Shown: positions 14,601-25,270 of the stretch, piece by piece
Layout of the letters: each line of letters begins with the position of its first letter
Position numbering within the stretch: position 1 is the stretch's first letter
DNA from: Rallus limicola
Taxonomy: Eukaryota; Chordata; Aves; Gruiformes; Rallidae
DNA: 64,000 nucleotides
Assembly (NCBI GenBank): GCA_022605955.1
Contig: JAKCOZ010000001.1
Coordinates: forward strand, 98,054,211 to 98,118,210
Direction: 5' to 3'
Translations under genes and position numbers: made by a program
The notes under the pieces: model-generated
The model's input: the letters and a program-made list of their open reading frames with translations, nothing else
Told to the model about the DNA's origin: nothing
Databases searched by the model: none

Positions 14601-15530
14601 TCAGGACAGATACTGAAGCAGTACACACAGTTGTGGTATTGCCAACCACAGAGACTTCATTCACCTCCATGGTGCTCTGTTACCATGCCCCAGACAAGAC
14701 TTCATCCCTCCTCTCGAACAAGAGCACCCTGCTTTGGTCTGCCAAGTCCTGGTGTGCCCACAGGGCTTAATGAACTGTTTTTTTAAACCCTTATCTCATG
14801 CTTACAGAACTGGACTATCTTTTAACCACCGGTTTAATTATTACAGAGATGTGGTGATTCTATTTAAAACAAGTAAATGCAGACATTTTTTTCCAGTGCT
14901 CCTACAAAGGTTTTCTCTCTTTCTGGCTTTATACAGGTGACTACATAGACTGTAAGAATGTGAAAATAATTTCATTCCCAGTGATGTTTTCCTTTCCTTC
15001 TGATGTCTTCTGCAAGGATTGTGATCAGTGCTGCTTTCATAGTCGGTTTCTACTAGGGCAAACAAACATGTAACCTAGGGGACAATTTTGTATTAGACCC
15101 TGATTCACCACTGCAGATTAATTTCTCCTAGGCTTCCAGTCATTATTGCTATAATTTACTATGTTCCTACAACTGTTATGTGGTTTGAACGAAACTATTG
15201 TTCTCCATAATCATTGTTTACCAAGAATCTGTTCAAAGCTGTCACACCCACCTCCATGCCATCTAATGAATTTTAACCAAAAAAAAGTGCATCAAAAGAA
15301 AATAAATGCAGGTGTTTTCCCAATTGAAATTAAGTTAATGTTCATATTAGTTACATTATGTACTTAAACCAATTATAGATAGTAGTTCCTTAAAGTATAT
15401 TTTTATAATTTTATAACTTTATGTGGAAGTTGTTAAATCGCGAATAGCCTTAGCTGTTTTACCCCCCACTGGTGAAACTAAGGTGTCACCAACATGCAAA
15501 CCATGAAGGGATGGCAAGCAGCTGGTGCTT
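2673..15530. other. long unique stretch, no gene supported
   Basis: About 12.9 kb with no element I can name. It is AT-rich with short A and T runs and an A/C-rich tract at about 10758-10785. A more balanced block at 3955-4090 contains a TGACTCA site (4019-4025) and could be a constrained regulatory element, but nothing in one sequence proves this. The minus-strand frame at 5289-5630 (113 codons) and other frames show no recognisable domain, and I see no splice-bounded exon set. Confidence 0.5.
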
Positions 15531-16010
15531 AGAATCATAGAACTGTAGGGGTTGGAAGGGACCTCGAGAGATCATCGGGTCCAACCCCCCGCCAAAGCAG
15601 CTCCCTAGGACATAACACTCAGATAGGCGTCCAGACGGGTGTTTAATATCTCCAGAGAAGGAAACTCCACCACCTCCCTGGGCAGCCTGTCTCAGGGCTC
15701 TGTCACCCTCACTGTGAAAAAGTTTTTCCACATGTTGGTGCGGAACTTCCTGTGCTCCAACTTGCAGCCATTGCCCCTTGTCCTGTCTCCACAGACCACT
15801 GAAAAGGGGCTGGCTGATTCCCCCTGCATCCCCTGCTTAAGATAATTATAAACATTAATTAGGTCCCCACTTAGTCTTCTCTTCTCAAGGCTGAACAGTC
15901 CCAACTTGTTCAGCCTTTCCTCATAGGGGAGATGCTCCAGGCCCTTAATCATCTTCGTGGCCCTTCTTTGGACTCTTTCCAGGAGATCCCTGTCCTTTTT
16001 ATACCAAGAG
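15531..16010 (-). mobile_element. CR1 LINE, 5'-truncated 3' portion
   Basis: The plus strand begins 'agaatcatagaactgtagg', the reverse complement of a CR1 tail, followed by 'ggttggaagggacct' and 'atcgggtccaaccccc'. It then runs through the reverse complement of the ORF2 C-terminus. On the minus strand 15692-15952 still encodes a CR1-like tail of the polymerase ORF, including [10 protein letters not shown]. The last clear CR1 bases correspond to the 'aaggaca...ctggaaagagtcc' segment near 15985-16010. What lies 5' of the CR1 in its own orientation is not more ORF2 but a 5S rRNA-like sequence, so the junction is abnormal. The element is 5'-truncated and inactive. Confidence 0.9.
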
Positions 16011-16028
16011 AATAAGAAAAAGAAAACA

Positions 16029-16136
16029 GCCTACAGCACCCAGCATTCCCAGGCAGTCTCCTGCCCAAGCACTAACCAGGCCCGACCCTGCTTAGCTTCC
16101 GAGATCAGGCATTCTCAGGGTGGTATGGCCACAGGC
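16029..16136 (-). pseudogene. 5S rRNA-derived pseudogene joined to CR1
   Basis: Read on the minus strand, the 108 bp follow vertebrate 5S rRNA almost end to end. They start with a GCCT..GGCCATACCACCCTGA-like 5' end, keep the central block TCGGAAGCTAAGCAGGGTCG, then CGGGCCTGGTTAGT, and finish TGGGTGCTGTAGGC. Against the usual ~120-nt gene there is a deletion of about 10 nt in the first third (near 5S positions 25-37) and scattered substitutions. The internal promoter's box A and intermediate element look intact; the box C region carries several changes. A T-rich stretch (16011-16028 on the plus strand is A-rich) separates it from the CR1, in the same transcriptional orientation. Real avian 5S genes lie in tandem arrays, so a lone, deleted copy beside a LINE is best read as a retrocopy, possibly a CR1/5S chimera. 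It is unlikely to yield functional 5S rRNA. Confidence 0.85.
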
Positions 16137-16299
16137 TGTGTCTGAGCCCCTCTTGCTGGTATTTCTGTGAAACAATTTCTGTATCACTGGCTGTTCTGCT
16201 CTTGAACCTGCAAGGGTGAAGTAATCATAAAACATGAAAATCTGAAAAAAAAATCCTGTATTTGCCCCCACCCCTCCTCCTCTTCAAATGGTAAGGCAG

Positions 16300-17462
16300 T
16301 GTGTTGTAGCTTTGCATGGCAGGGTTCTGGTGGAGAAGGGGAGCTGCAGGGGTGGGTTCTGCAAGCAGCAGCCAAAAGCTCTCTACAGGCTCGACAGAGC
16401 AAAAACCAGTTGGCTCAAGGCTGGACCCACCCCTGATCAAGGCCGAGCCCATCTGCAACTGTCACAGCACCTCTGGGGACCACATTTAAGCTGTAAAAAG
16501 ATGAAAGCAGCTGCTTTTTGCTGCCAGAGAAGGGAATGAGAAGATGTAAGAACCTGGGCAGACACCAAGGCCAGGGAAGGGAAGGGGAGGAGGTGCCCCA
16601 GGTGCCAGAGAGAAAGATGCACCTGCAGCCTGTGGAGAAACGCATGGTGGAGCGGGTGTCACCCCTACAGCCCATGGAAAAGGCCAAGACCCCACCTGCA
16701 GCCTGTGGAGAGGCCCCACACTGTAGCATGTGGAGACATACAGGAGATGCTGTGACCCACGTTGGAGCAATTCCCTGCCAGCACTTGCAGCCTGTGGAGA
16801 GAGACAGAGACACAGAGATGAGAGATCGATCCACATTAGAGCACATTTACTGGGGGTGTGGGGCTTATGACTGCATGGGGGACCAGGCTGGAGCTGTCTA
16901 GGCCTGAGAGACTGAAAGACATTCTGTGATTTATGACTGCACCTCATAGCAGTGACCCAAGCTGGGGCAGCTGGTGAAGAGCTGAAGCCCCATGGGAAAA
17001 AGGACTCAGGTTGGAGAAGTTTGTGGACTGTCTCCTGTGGGTGGGACACCATGCTGGAGCAGAGGAAGGGTGTGATGAATGCCCCCCTCAGGCTAAGAAG
17101 GGAAACAACTCATGAGGAACTGACCAAAACCCCCTTTCCCTCATTCCCTGCCCCTCCACGTGCCACACTATAGGGGGGAAGAGTGTGCGGGAGGTGTTGT
17201 AAGGTCTGGTCCCACTTCTCATTACCCAACTCTGGTTTCACTGGGTGTGCAGTGTAATGTAATAAATTAGAGAGTTTTCTTTCCTTTATTCTGTTTTGTG
17301 TTCAGCCTGTTTTGCCTGTCTGTTTTGAGGAATGATCTCTCCCTGTCCTTATCTCGACTCCTGAGCCTCTCAATAGATATTTTCTCCCCTGTCCAGCTGG
17401 AAAGGGGAGTGATAGAGAAAGTTTGGAGAGCACTGTCCTCTAGCCAGGGTCAAACCACCACA
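16300..17462 (+). mobile_element. long LTR, avian ERV family B, copy 1
   Basis: It begins near TGTGTTGTAGC and ends GGGTCAAACCACCACA, again TG...CA. It shares long collinear segments with 45583-46527 and 56878-57665: the 'tttgcatggc.gggttctggtgga' start, 'gccgagcccat', reiterated 'gcagcctgtggag' units, 'tctcattac', 'tctccctgtcctta' and 'cctgtccagctg'. At about 1.16 kb it is the most complete of the three. Compared with copies 2 and 3 it lacks about 55 bp near 17175-17190 (the 'atcatgactaaagt' block). A polyadenylation-like AATAAA lies at 17261. I found no convincing target-site duplication: 'aggcag' outside the left end and 'caggga' outside the right do not match. No retroviral gene is attached, so it is probably a solo LTR. 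Several shadow frames of 130-190 codons cross it but encode nothing recognisable. Confidence 0.8.
17261..17266 (+). promoter_or_regulatory. AATAAA-like polyadenylation signal in LTR B
   Basis: AATAAA occurs in the 3' third of LTR B copy 1, ahead of a T-rich and GT-rich stretch. That is the expected place for an LTR poly(A) signal. Copies 2 and 3 have 'atcaat' at the same place, so the hexamer could be a chance mutation. Confidence 0.35.
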
Positions 17463-20400
17463 CAGGGATTGTCAGGTTCTCTGGGACTAGCCTTATTTCA
17501 ACTTTGAATTTGAGAGAAGGTTTGGCTGTTTACCCTGGAGCAGTCAGAGGCCTTAGTATAGCTGCCAAGAATAAATCATAGATAGCAGTAATAATATTAA
17601 TAATATATTGCCTTAATAAAGACTGTATTCTAGAGAACCACTATGGTTGGTTTTGTGTCACCACCAAGAGACAACATGTTAAGCTAGTTTTTATGATACG
17701 TGCCTCTCAAACTCTGTCCACAGGAAACTATATAAGGAAATACTCCACAGGCATGAGAAAGACCTCACTGGATGAAGCGAAGTAAATAACACTATCTTGC
17801 TTAAGTATTCATGACTTGAATAAGCATGTGTTTGGACAAGACAAACCAGCAGAAGATGGGCAAAGTAGCAATTATTTTCAGTGCAGGTTAGAATCTGCTT
17901 ATGACTTACGCTTCTTGGAGTAGCTTTACATGATCAAAGACTGTATCTTTATCTTCCTCATTATTTTCCTTTGTCGTAATTCTCTACATCCTCTTCTGTA
18001 TCTAACAAGACCTAAGTGTAGTTTAAGAGGAGAAGGGACCTTTTCTCTATCTCTTTATACAGAGAAGAAAGTTTTCTGCCAAATTCTCTTAAGAGTAAGT
18101 TAAGGGAAAGCAATTCTGAGGGAGAGGGGATGAGTAAGGACATTAATATAAAAAATTACCTACTTTACAGCAACCTTTACAGTAATGAAGAAAGAAAATG
18201 TACAGATAACATGTTTTGATAGCACAGAGTCTACGCTAAAACCAAACAAGCATCATCAACAAGAAGAGTTCATTCAGCTGCTGCTGTACAATAAAAGAAA
18301 AGAAGGTTTGCAATGATAAACATACGCTATCTTTTCAAATCAGTTAAATTCCTTTATGTTTCTTCTCTTTTGTTCTCTTCTTTTTCTATTCATACACCTT
18401 TCTTCTGTATATGTTAGAAAAGGCCTGTGTTTTTTCTTGGGTTTTTTTAATAAGTTTTGATTTCAGTGGAAAAGCTTTTCTCTGGATAGATTCAGTATTC
18501 ATATTCCCGTAATTGTTAACAGATTGATTGGAGCTGAAGTGCTTCATTCCCCATTGTCCCAAACACACATGTAGCAGGACATTTCTTTAATTATTTTAAA
18601 TATTGATTTAATAATGTAAGATCTAGGTTATCCTGACTTCACCTGTGCCCAGTAAAAGCCATTTCTGTGAAGTTCCTGCCCCTCTGGGTAGAACACTGCT
18701 CTACTTGTCCTGCTTCTGTGTTTTTGTCTCCTTCTCCTCTGTACTCTGGCATCTGGATGCACAGGAGGAAGAGGAAGAGTGAGAGAAGAGAGGCTTTGAG
18801 ATAAAGGTGGCTTGTATTGGGATACTACGACTGTTCCTCAACTGATTAAATTCATTAGGATATATAGCCTTTAGCATATGCAGAGTAACAGTAATTTCCC
18901 CTGTTCTTTGCATATCTGAGCCTTTTAAAATTTATATTCTTCTACTTCACGTATATACACAGCGTGTACTGTTATGAGACAAGACTATTTCATTTTTATT
19001 CTCTACCCTGTTAGGTTGATTTTATATTTTAACTCCTCAGACATTCTTTTGAAGCTTCTGCAATCAATATGAAATTGCTTTCTATTAACTGAAACAATAT
19101 ATATCTATGAAGTGGGTATACTCTGAGCACAATACGTTGTTCCAGGCAGTAGCAACAAAAAAGTGAAGTATTGTTTACTGCAGCACAATAGAAGTGGCTA
19201 GTGCCTGTGGTATCCATTCAGCTCATATTTACTCAAATAACGTTGAGAACACTTTAGCTGAAAGCAAATTTGAAAGGCAGAAGAGGAGAGTAAGAATGAA
19301 TAAAAGACTTGGGAGAGGGTGGGAAGAGAAAAGGCTGAGAAAAGCCAGGGAACAGAAACAGGAGGTGAAGACATCTGATAAGGGAAGAGAGGCAGAAGAA
19401 GATGGCTGACAGGCAAAGGGGGTAAAGGGGGAAGAGGGAAGATAATTGTTATATTTATGTTTTTAATGCTTTTTAACATGTCATGATTAATTCTGATGGC
19501 AGTGACTTATGTACATAGCAGCAGGCCTGCATTATGCAGAATTGAGTACGGTGCACTGGAAAATGCCAGTTGTTACAATTTTCTTGTATAAGTTTACAAA
19601 ATGTTACATTCTTACATTTAAAAAAATGGGTAAGGCAGAGCCTGTTAAAATTAATTGGAAGGTATTAATCCAGAGTATCTCTGTATTTTGTGGGAGACTT
19701 TATTTCAAGATGCCAAATCCTTCTCACAGTGTATGGTTCTCCCCATAATGCTGCTTCCTCGCTTTGCTCACCAAGCTCTAGCCTTTTGCCACTACTTCGC
19801 TGCTTTCTCAAAGGCTGCTATTTCTTCTTAGCTTCCGACAGCTGTTTTCAATGGTGGGTCTCAGTCAATAAACTCAAAAGGCTTATTATCTCATGCTTTG
19901 GCTAGTTCCTTGCCAGGACTGAATTTGGAACTGGGGAACCAGCCGATGGAAATGTGGATCACGACATGCAATAAGTGAAGCTCTGAATTCTTTCCTATGT
20001 AGATGTGGCTTCAGGAGGAAAAAATATGTGTAGCCTTGAAGGTGAAGAAAAATGCAAATGTATTAGAAGGTTTGTTACAAATAGTGGCAGGAAGATGCTG
20101 CTGCTGACTGACAGTTACAGATTTTTTTTTTACCCATGAAGATCCTTTTGAATATTTTGAATAAGGGGAGTCTTTTATCCATGTTCTCTGTCTTTGTATG
20201 TAATAGTCATTAATTCAACTAATCAGAAAATAAACGTGCATGGCTACTCTATGCTATTATATTCAGGGAGGGAGTTAGTCTGGAATGTGTTGGTGCAATT
20301 TAATTATATCTTTGAGATTATAGTGAAAATCCTCTCTCCCGCATTATTGGTAATACCAGTTGTCAGTTATTTAAGTAAGCAGCTACTTAAATCATAGCAG

Positions 20401-23305
20401 TTAACCAGTTCTGTAACTTCCGTAAGTTTTGCCCTATTTCTGTCCTTTTGTGAGATAGCAAAGAGGGCTTATGCAAGTGCTTAATTCATGAAAATGAATT
20501 CTGCACACAATCTCCTATAGAAAACGTGCATTCTTTTGCACATCAGGTTTAGAACCCATCAGCATTATTGGCGTTAAATTATTAATAGGTATTCTGCTCA
20601 GCACTAAAGCTTTTATTCATTATTATATGAGGTTATGCTACATTGTTAGTATGTATATACTAGCAAACAGCTACAGCTATGGTTAAAATATAGGACTTCA
20701 AAATTGCATACCTGTTCAGGTGAATTAGGGGCATTGTACAGAATAGAATAACAGCACATGTTGGCACCCATTTTGTATCTTCATCTCTGTGAGCAATTTG
20801 CAACAGATTTGAGTAGGAATTTTCTTAGGTGGTGTGTTTTGATATTTGTATTGGGGGTTGTGGGTATTTTTTATCAGTCCTGAAAAGTGATGATCCCATG
20901 ATAATGGGTGAAGGGAATCTTGTTTGTGCGGGGCTGGGAGAAACACCTAGCCAATTCATGAAATAATTATAAAAATACTTGATCATTTGATACGACATTG
21001 ACTGTGGGGAGAAAAAAAATGTTTTGATACTACTGGAAAGGTTGAGCTTTTAAAAATTTATTTTATTTTATTTTATTTTATTTTAGCTAGCTTTTGTGTC
21101 CATTTAAACAGGTGGAATAGTAAAAGTGGAGAGAGTATCTGTTAACTGAAAGTTACCCCTAGAAATGCAAAGTAAATGGAATAATTGTTAATTCAGAACC
21201 AGGGCTGAGGTTCACAGAGGGAAGCAGTTGACCTCCATTTGTACATTTAAAAGTTGGGGGCATGGGGGGTTGAGATAATGTGGATTTTTTTTAATTGATC
21301 CACATTCTGTAAAAGGCCAGTTTTATGAAGGGACAATTGTAGATAATTATATCTTTAGGGCTCCTCAAAGTTTTTTAAGCTGAATTTGTGTGTCAGAAAT
21401 AATTGTTATGAATGGGAATAGGTTAGATTGCTTACCTAAATATTTCCAGGCTCTTACCCTGCTTCCAACTGAATAAACTGCTTGTATAGCCAGCATACAT
21501 CAGATTTTAACCCTCTTTCTGGGTCTACATTTAGTGCTCAAGAAAAGGAAGGAATTGTTTCTGAAACAGGATTTTTACTTCTTCATAAAGACTGGTATTA
21601 GAAGCTACTCCAGACTTTTAGGATTTGACAATTCTTTAGTGACCAGAGTGAGTCTAAATGAAGCAGTAAATTGAAAGTGTTATGTTATTGGCATTAGGCT
21701 TGCAGAAAGAGGTTTTTTTCAGAGCAACTTGGGCAACATAGATATGCAGTCCTTATAAAATATAATGGGAGCTTCATAGTTGCAACTCCAGCACAGTTTT
21801 GAAAGTTTGTGCTGTAATGATATAATGAAAATATTTTGAAGCAGTTTTTCTATCTTTTATTTCCCTTTGATGTAGCTGATCAGACGTTTTCTGTGCAAGT
21901 TTTGATTGGCTTCAGTTTTTCTATAGGTTTCTAATAGTCAAATTTAAAATGTAAATATACATCATTTCTGAAATGCTCTGGCTTTAATAACAGTAAACAA
22001 TGGGGGGTAGGAACAGAAAACAAGGTCATGACCTGGATTAAACATGCTTTTGATAGATCAAGTTTATTTTAGCAGTCTGTGCCTCTCTGGAATGGAGACT
22101 AGAGAAATTCACTGTTTCTTTTGGAATAGGTCATATTTTCTGCAACTTTCATTCTGGTCTGCTTTCTTCCTGTCATCATCTCCTCGGTCTCAAGAAAGAC
22201 TGCCTGACTTGTTTATGTAAACCTGATGACAGAATTGGACAAACAGGAAGGTAAGGAAATCACTATGCTCTTAATTCTAGGAGCAAGGCAAATATAATCC
22301 ATATTTCAAGCAACATTTGGCTTTAATAATTGTTCCACAAAGGGAAGAGGCATGGCCCAGACAGAAAAAAGCATTCACAGGGAAAGAATCAGAAAAGTGC
22401 AGAAGGTATATTCAATCCTATGAGATTTATTTGTGCAAAAGTTAGCTTAAATGGAAAGCAGAAACTACATATTGCTGTATAATTTTTTAATGGTCATGGC
22501 TTAGCCAAATCCCTGAGGATAAAATGCTTAAAGAAAATAAGCAACAAAAGAAATAAAAATTAAAATAAAATAGACTCAAGTGCTCTGTGAAACAGTCTTG
22601 AAGACTATCCAGAAAGTACATCTGCTGCTGGATGATGGAAAATTACACGATAAACAACCAAATAGTGGTGCCACTGCCATGGAAGAATACATTTTCAGAT
22701 AGTTGAGATAAAGTTGTGAAACGTAATAATTCTTACCTCTTGTGTCTGTAGAACTTACTCACTGCTTTACAGGATAAAGCAGACAATAACCAAAATCCCT
22801 TTCAAGGTGGAGAAAGCGCATGCACAGGCACGATTTTCTCAAAGTTGTGTATTAGACCCCTAATACAGCTGGAAGTTGAACCAAAGTCTCCCATGGCCTA
22901 GACTGGTCCCTTATTTGGTAGGTCATGTCTCTCCATGGTGCAGTGGGGCAAAGCTCTGACAGTGTTTATGTAAGGACATTGCTTCCATTTTCTTGAAAAA
23001 TTAAGAGAGCTCCTGGAGAGTGAATGCACAGGTAACATAATTTTTACCATCATGTAGTTGTGCAAAATGATTAGAGTTATAATTGGACTGAGCTGGTATT
23101 ATCTGATTAATATTTTTAGGTATATAGAAACAGCCTGATACTTGTTTCCATTCTTGTAGCATAGTGACAGTAAAATTAGTCCAATGCATGACTGTTCAAT
23201 CTTTTAACATGGGAATTCAGCTGGTGGAAGGGGATAATGGAGGCAAAGAGTTAGCATGGCTAAATGTGTGTGTATGGTACTGTCCCAACCTGCACTATCA
23301 GAAGA
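17463..23305. other. unique sequence, no gene supported
   Basis: AT-rich single-copy DNA with no recognised repeat other than the TTTTA run at 21057. The purine-rich stretch 19260-19440 (many 'agaagagg' units) gives opposing frames of about 70-90 codons of low complexity, which are not convincing genes. Confidence 0.5.
21057..21085. repeat. (TTTTA)n pentanucleotide microsatellite
   Basis: Five to six perfect TTTTA units in a row, following a TTTAAAAATTTA lead-in. Short and uninterrupted. Confidence 0.9.
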
Positions 23306-23379
23306 GATGGATGGATGGATGGATGGATGGATGGATGGATGGATGGATGGATGGATGAATGAATGGATGGATGGATGGT
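23306..23379. repeat. (ATGG)n tetranucleotide microsatellite
   Basis: About 74 bp of GATG/ATGG units, with one interruption (GAATGAAT) near 23357-23364 and then a few more perfect units. It produces artefact frames reading WMDGWMDG on the plus strand and IHPSIHPS on the minus strand. A long first array with an imperfect second block is typical of a length-variable locus. Confidence 0.97.
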
Positions 23380-24524
23380 GGTAGTGTTGACAGGGCCTGA
23401 ATGTGCTGCAACCCTCAGGGTAGTTGCAAGCTGCCCAGCTCCTACAGTTACTGGAAGCACAGTGCTGGACACCCAAATCAGCACTTGCAAAACTTTGGAC
23501 TTTGAAACTACTTATGCAAACTTATGTCTTTTCTCAGGACTTGGGGATGGGACATGGGTGAGTCTGACCTGAATTTTTACAGGTCAGATGAGATATTAGT
23601 GCATCAGTAAATATCTGAAAAGCAGGCACACAAATAAGGAATGCATGAATACCTAATGGAAACTTTTGGAAGCTTCAGTTGTGCATATGTTTTTTCCTTA
23701 TTTCAAAGAATAAAGCAGATATATTTTTTAACTTGAGATTGTTAGTTCTTCATGTAGTTAAATTGCTTCAGAGCCACCTGCAGTCCAGGTAGCTTGGACT
23801 GTGAGCATCCTTGTATCTTGCTCACCATGAGTTGGTCAAGGGTCAGGACACATTGGGGTTGCTGTCACTGAAGCAAATACAGTTTTAATAGGTGTACTTT
23901 TATTCAGTACAAGTGTAGACCTGTATGTGAGCTAAAAGCCAAAGTTAGGCACCAGCCTTCTCATTTTTGCCATACTGAGTTGGTGTTTGCTATCTTTGCT
24001 GGGAACAGAAGGTAAGAGTAAGTTGCATTTCAGTAGCATGTAACTATTTAACATGAAGTCAGACATGGTTAACTAGCAAGTCCAGAATGGTGCATGTCAA
24101 GGTTTAATTGCCTACTGTACAATAACATTTCTAGACATCTTGCCAAAAGTCATGGAGGAATAGGTCCAGAAAGCTCCTCTAGTCAACAGTTTAGATTTGG
24201 AGTGACAATGCCAGTTACCTGCTAAGAGTTAAGGATTCCAGTGAGATCCGTGCATTCAGCAACCATTGTCTTAATTTTCTAACTTCAGCCAGTCTGTTGT
24301 AATTGTCTGTGGAGTGAGAGAAGATAGAAGTCTTTTCTTGACTCAATTTATAGCCTAGCCAACAGCTACAGAGTGAAGGATCCAGACTTAAGGACTTTCA
24401 TCCCTGGATCCCTTTTTATCTCCTGTGCCTGTGAGAGTGCCTTTGAAGATGCTCCTTTGTGCGCATTAACTAAAATAGGACTAGATCCTGGTCTTCTGGG
24501 AGAATACCTTCAGCAGTGATCACT
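23380..24524. other. unique sequence, no gene seen
   Basis: About 1.1 kb of single-copy sequence between the microsatellite and a CR1. No exon, RNA gene or repeat recognised. Confidence 0.55.
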
Positions 24525-25270
24525 AATAGAATCTTAGAATATCCTGAATTGGAAGGACCCATAATGATCATTGAGTCCAACTCCTGGCTCCACACAGGGC
24601 CAGCCAAGTCAGAGCATGGGACTGAGTGCATCGTCTAGGAACTTCTTGAGCTCAGTTGAACTCAGTGCTGTGACCACTTCCCTGGGGAGCCTGTTCCAGT
24701 GCCCGACCACCCTCTCAGTAAAGAGCCTCTTCCTAACATCCAGCCTAAACCTCCCCTGTCGCAGCTTCATGTAATTCGCTTGGGTTCTATCACTGGTCAC
24801 CAAAAAGAGATCATCACCTGCCCTTTTGCTCCCCCTTGTCAGGAAGCCATAGACCGTGATGAGGTCTCTCCTCAGTCTCCTCTTCTCCAGGCTGAACAAA
24901 CCAAGGGTCTCCAGCCTCTCCTTGTAAGACTTCCCCACCAGACCCTTCACCATCCTCATTTCTCTCCTCTGGACACTCTCCAATAGTTTTGTGTCCTTCT
25001 CGTGCTGTGGTGCCCAAATCTGCACCCAGTCCTCGAGGTGAGACCGCAGCAGTGCAGTGTGGAGTGGGACAATCCCCTCCCTGGACTGGCTGGCAATGCT
25101 GTGCTTGATGCACCCTAGGATGCAGTTGGTCTTTCTGGCTGCCTGGGCACACTGCTGGTTCAAGTTTAACTTGTTGTCTACCAAGAACCCCAAATCAAGA
25201 TTCTCAGAGTAGCTGGCTTCCAGCATCTGATCCCCCAGTCTGTATGTGCAGACAGTGTTGCTCCTTAATA
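24525..25270 (-). mobile_element. CR1 LINE 3' portion, well preserved
   Basis: The plus strand starts 'agaatcttagaatatcctga', the reverse complement of a CR1 tail of the subfamily with TATCCTGA instead of the pure ATTCTATG octamer, then 'ttggaaggacccat' and 'gagtccaactcctggctcc'. The rest is the ORF2 C-terminal region reversed. The 5' break near 25270 is abrupt, as expected for target-primed reverse transcription that stopped early. No target duplication is obvious, which is usual for CR1. The reading frame is still open (separate entry), so this copy looks younger than the CR1 at 42650. Confidence 0.92.
24609..25262 (-). pseudogene. CR1 ORF2 C-terminal fragment, frame open
   Basis: About 217 codons run without a stop from the CR1 5' break to the natural end of ORF2. 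Visible CR1 C-terminal signatures are [35 protein letters not shown] and VVGHWNRLPREVV, the segment that follows the reverse-transcriptase core. Endonuclease and RT catalytic motifs are absent because the element is 5'-truncated, so it cannot mobilise itself. The open frame extends upstream to 25442 through unrelated flanking DNA, giving a 277-codon chimera that is the longest frame in the window. That extension is fortuitous. No promoter or splice context suggests it is expressed. Confidence 0.85.

Noticed and set aside
16415..17052. Overlapping frames of 130-190 codons on both strands in the LTR
   Set aside because: They fall wholly inside LTR B, are kept open by its GC-rich reiterated modules, and show no protein family motif.
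23204..23490. Frames rich in IHPSIHPS or WMDGWMDG
   Set aside because: They are translations of the (ATGG)n microsatellite.
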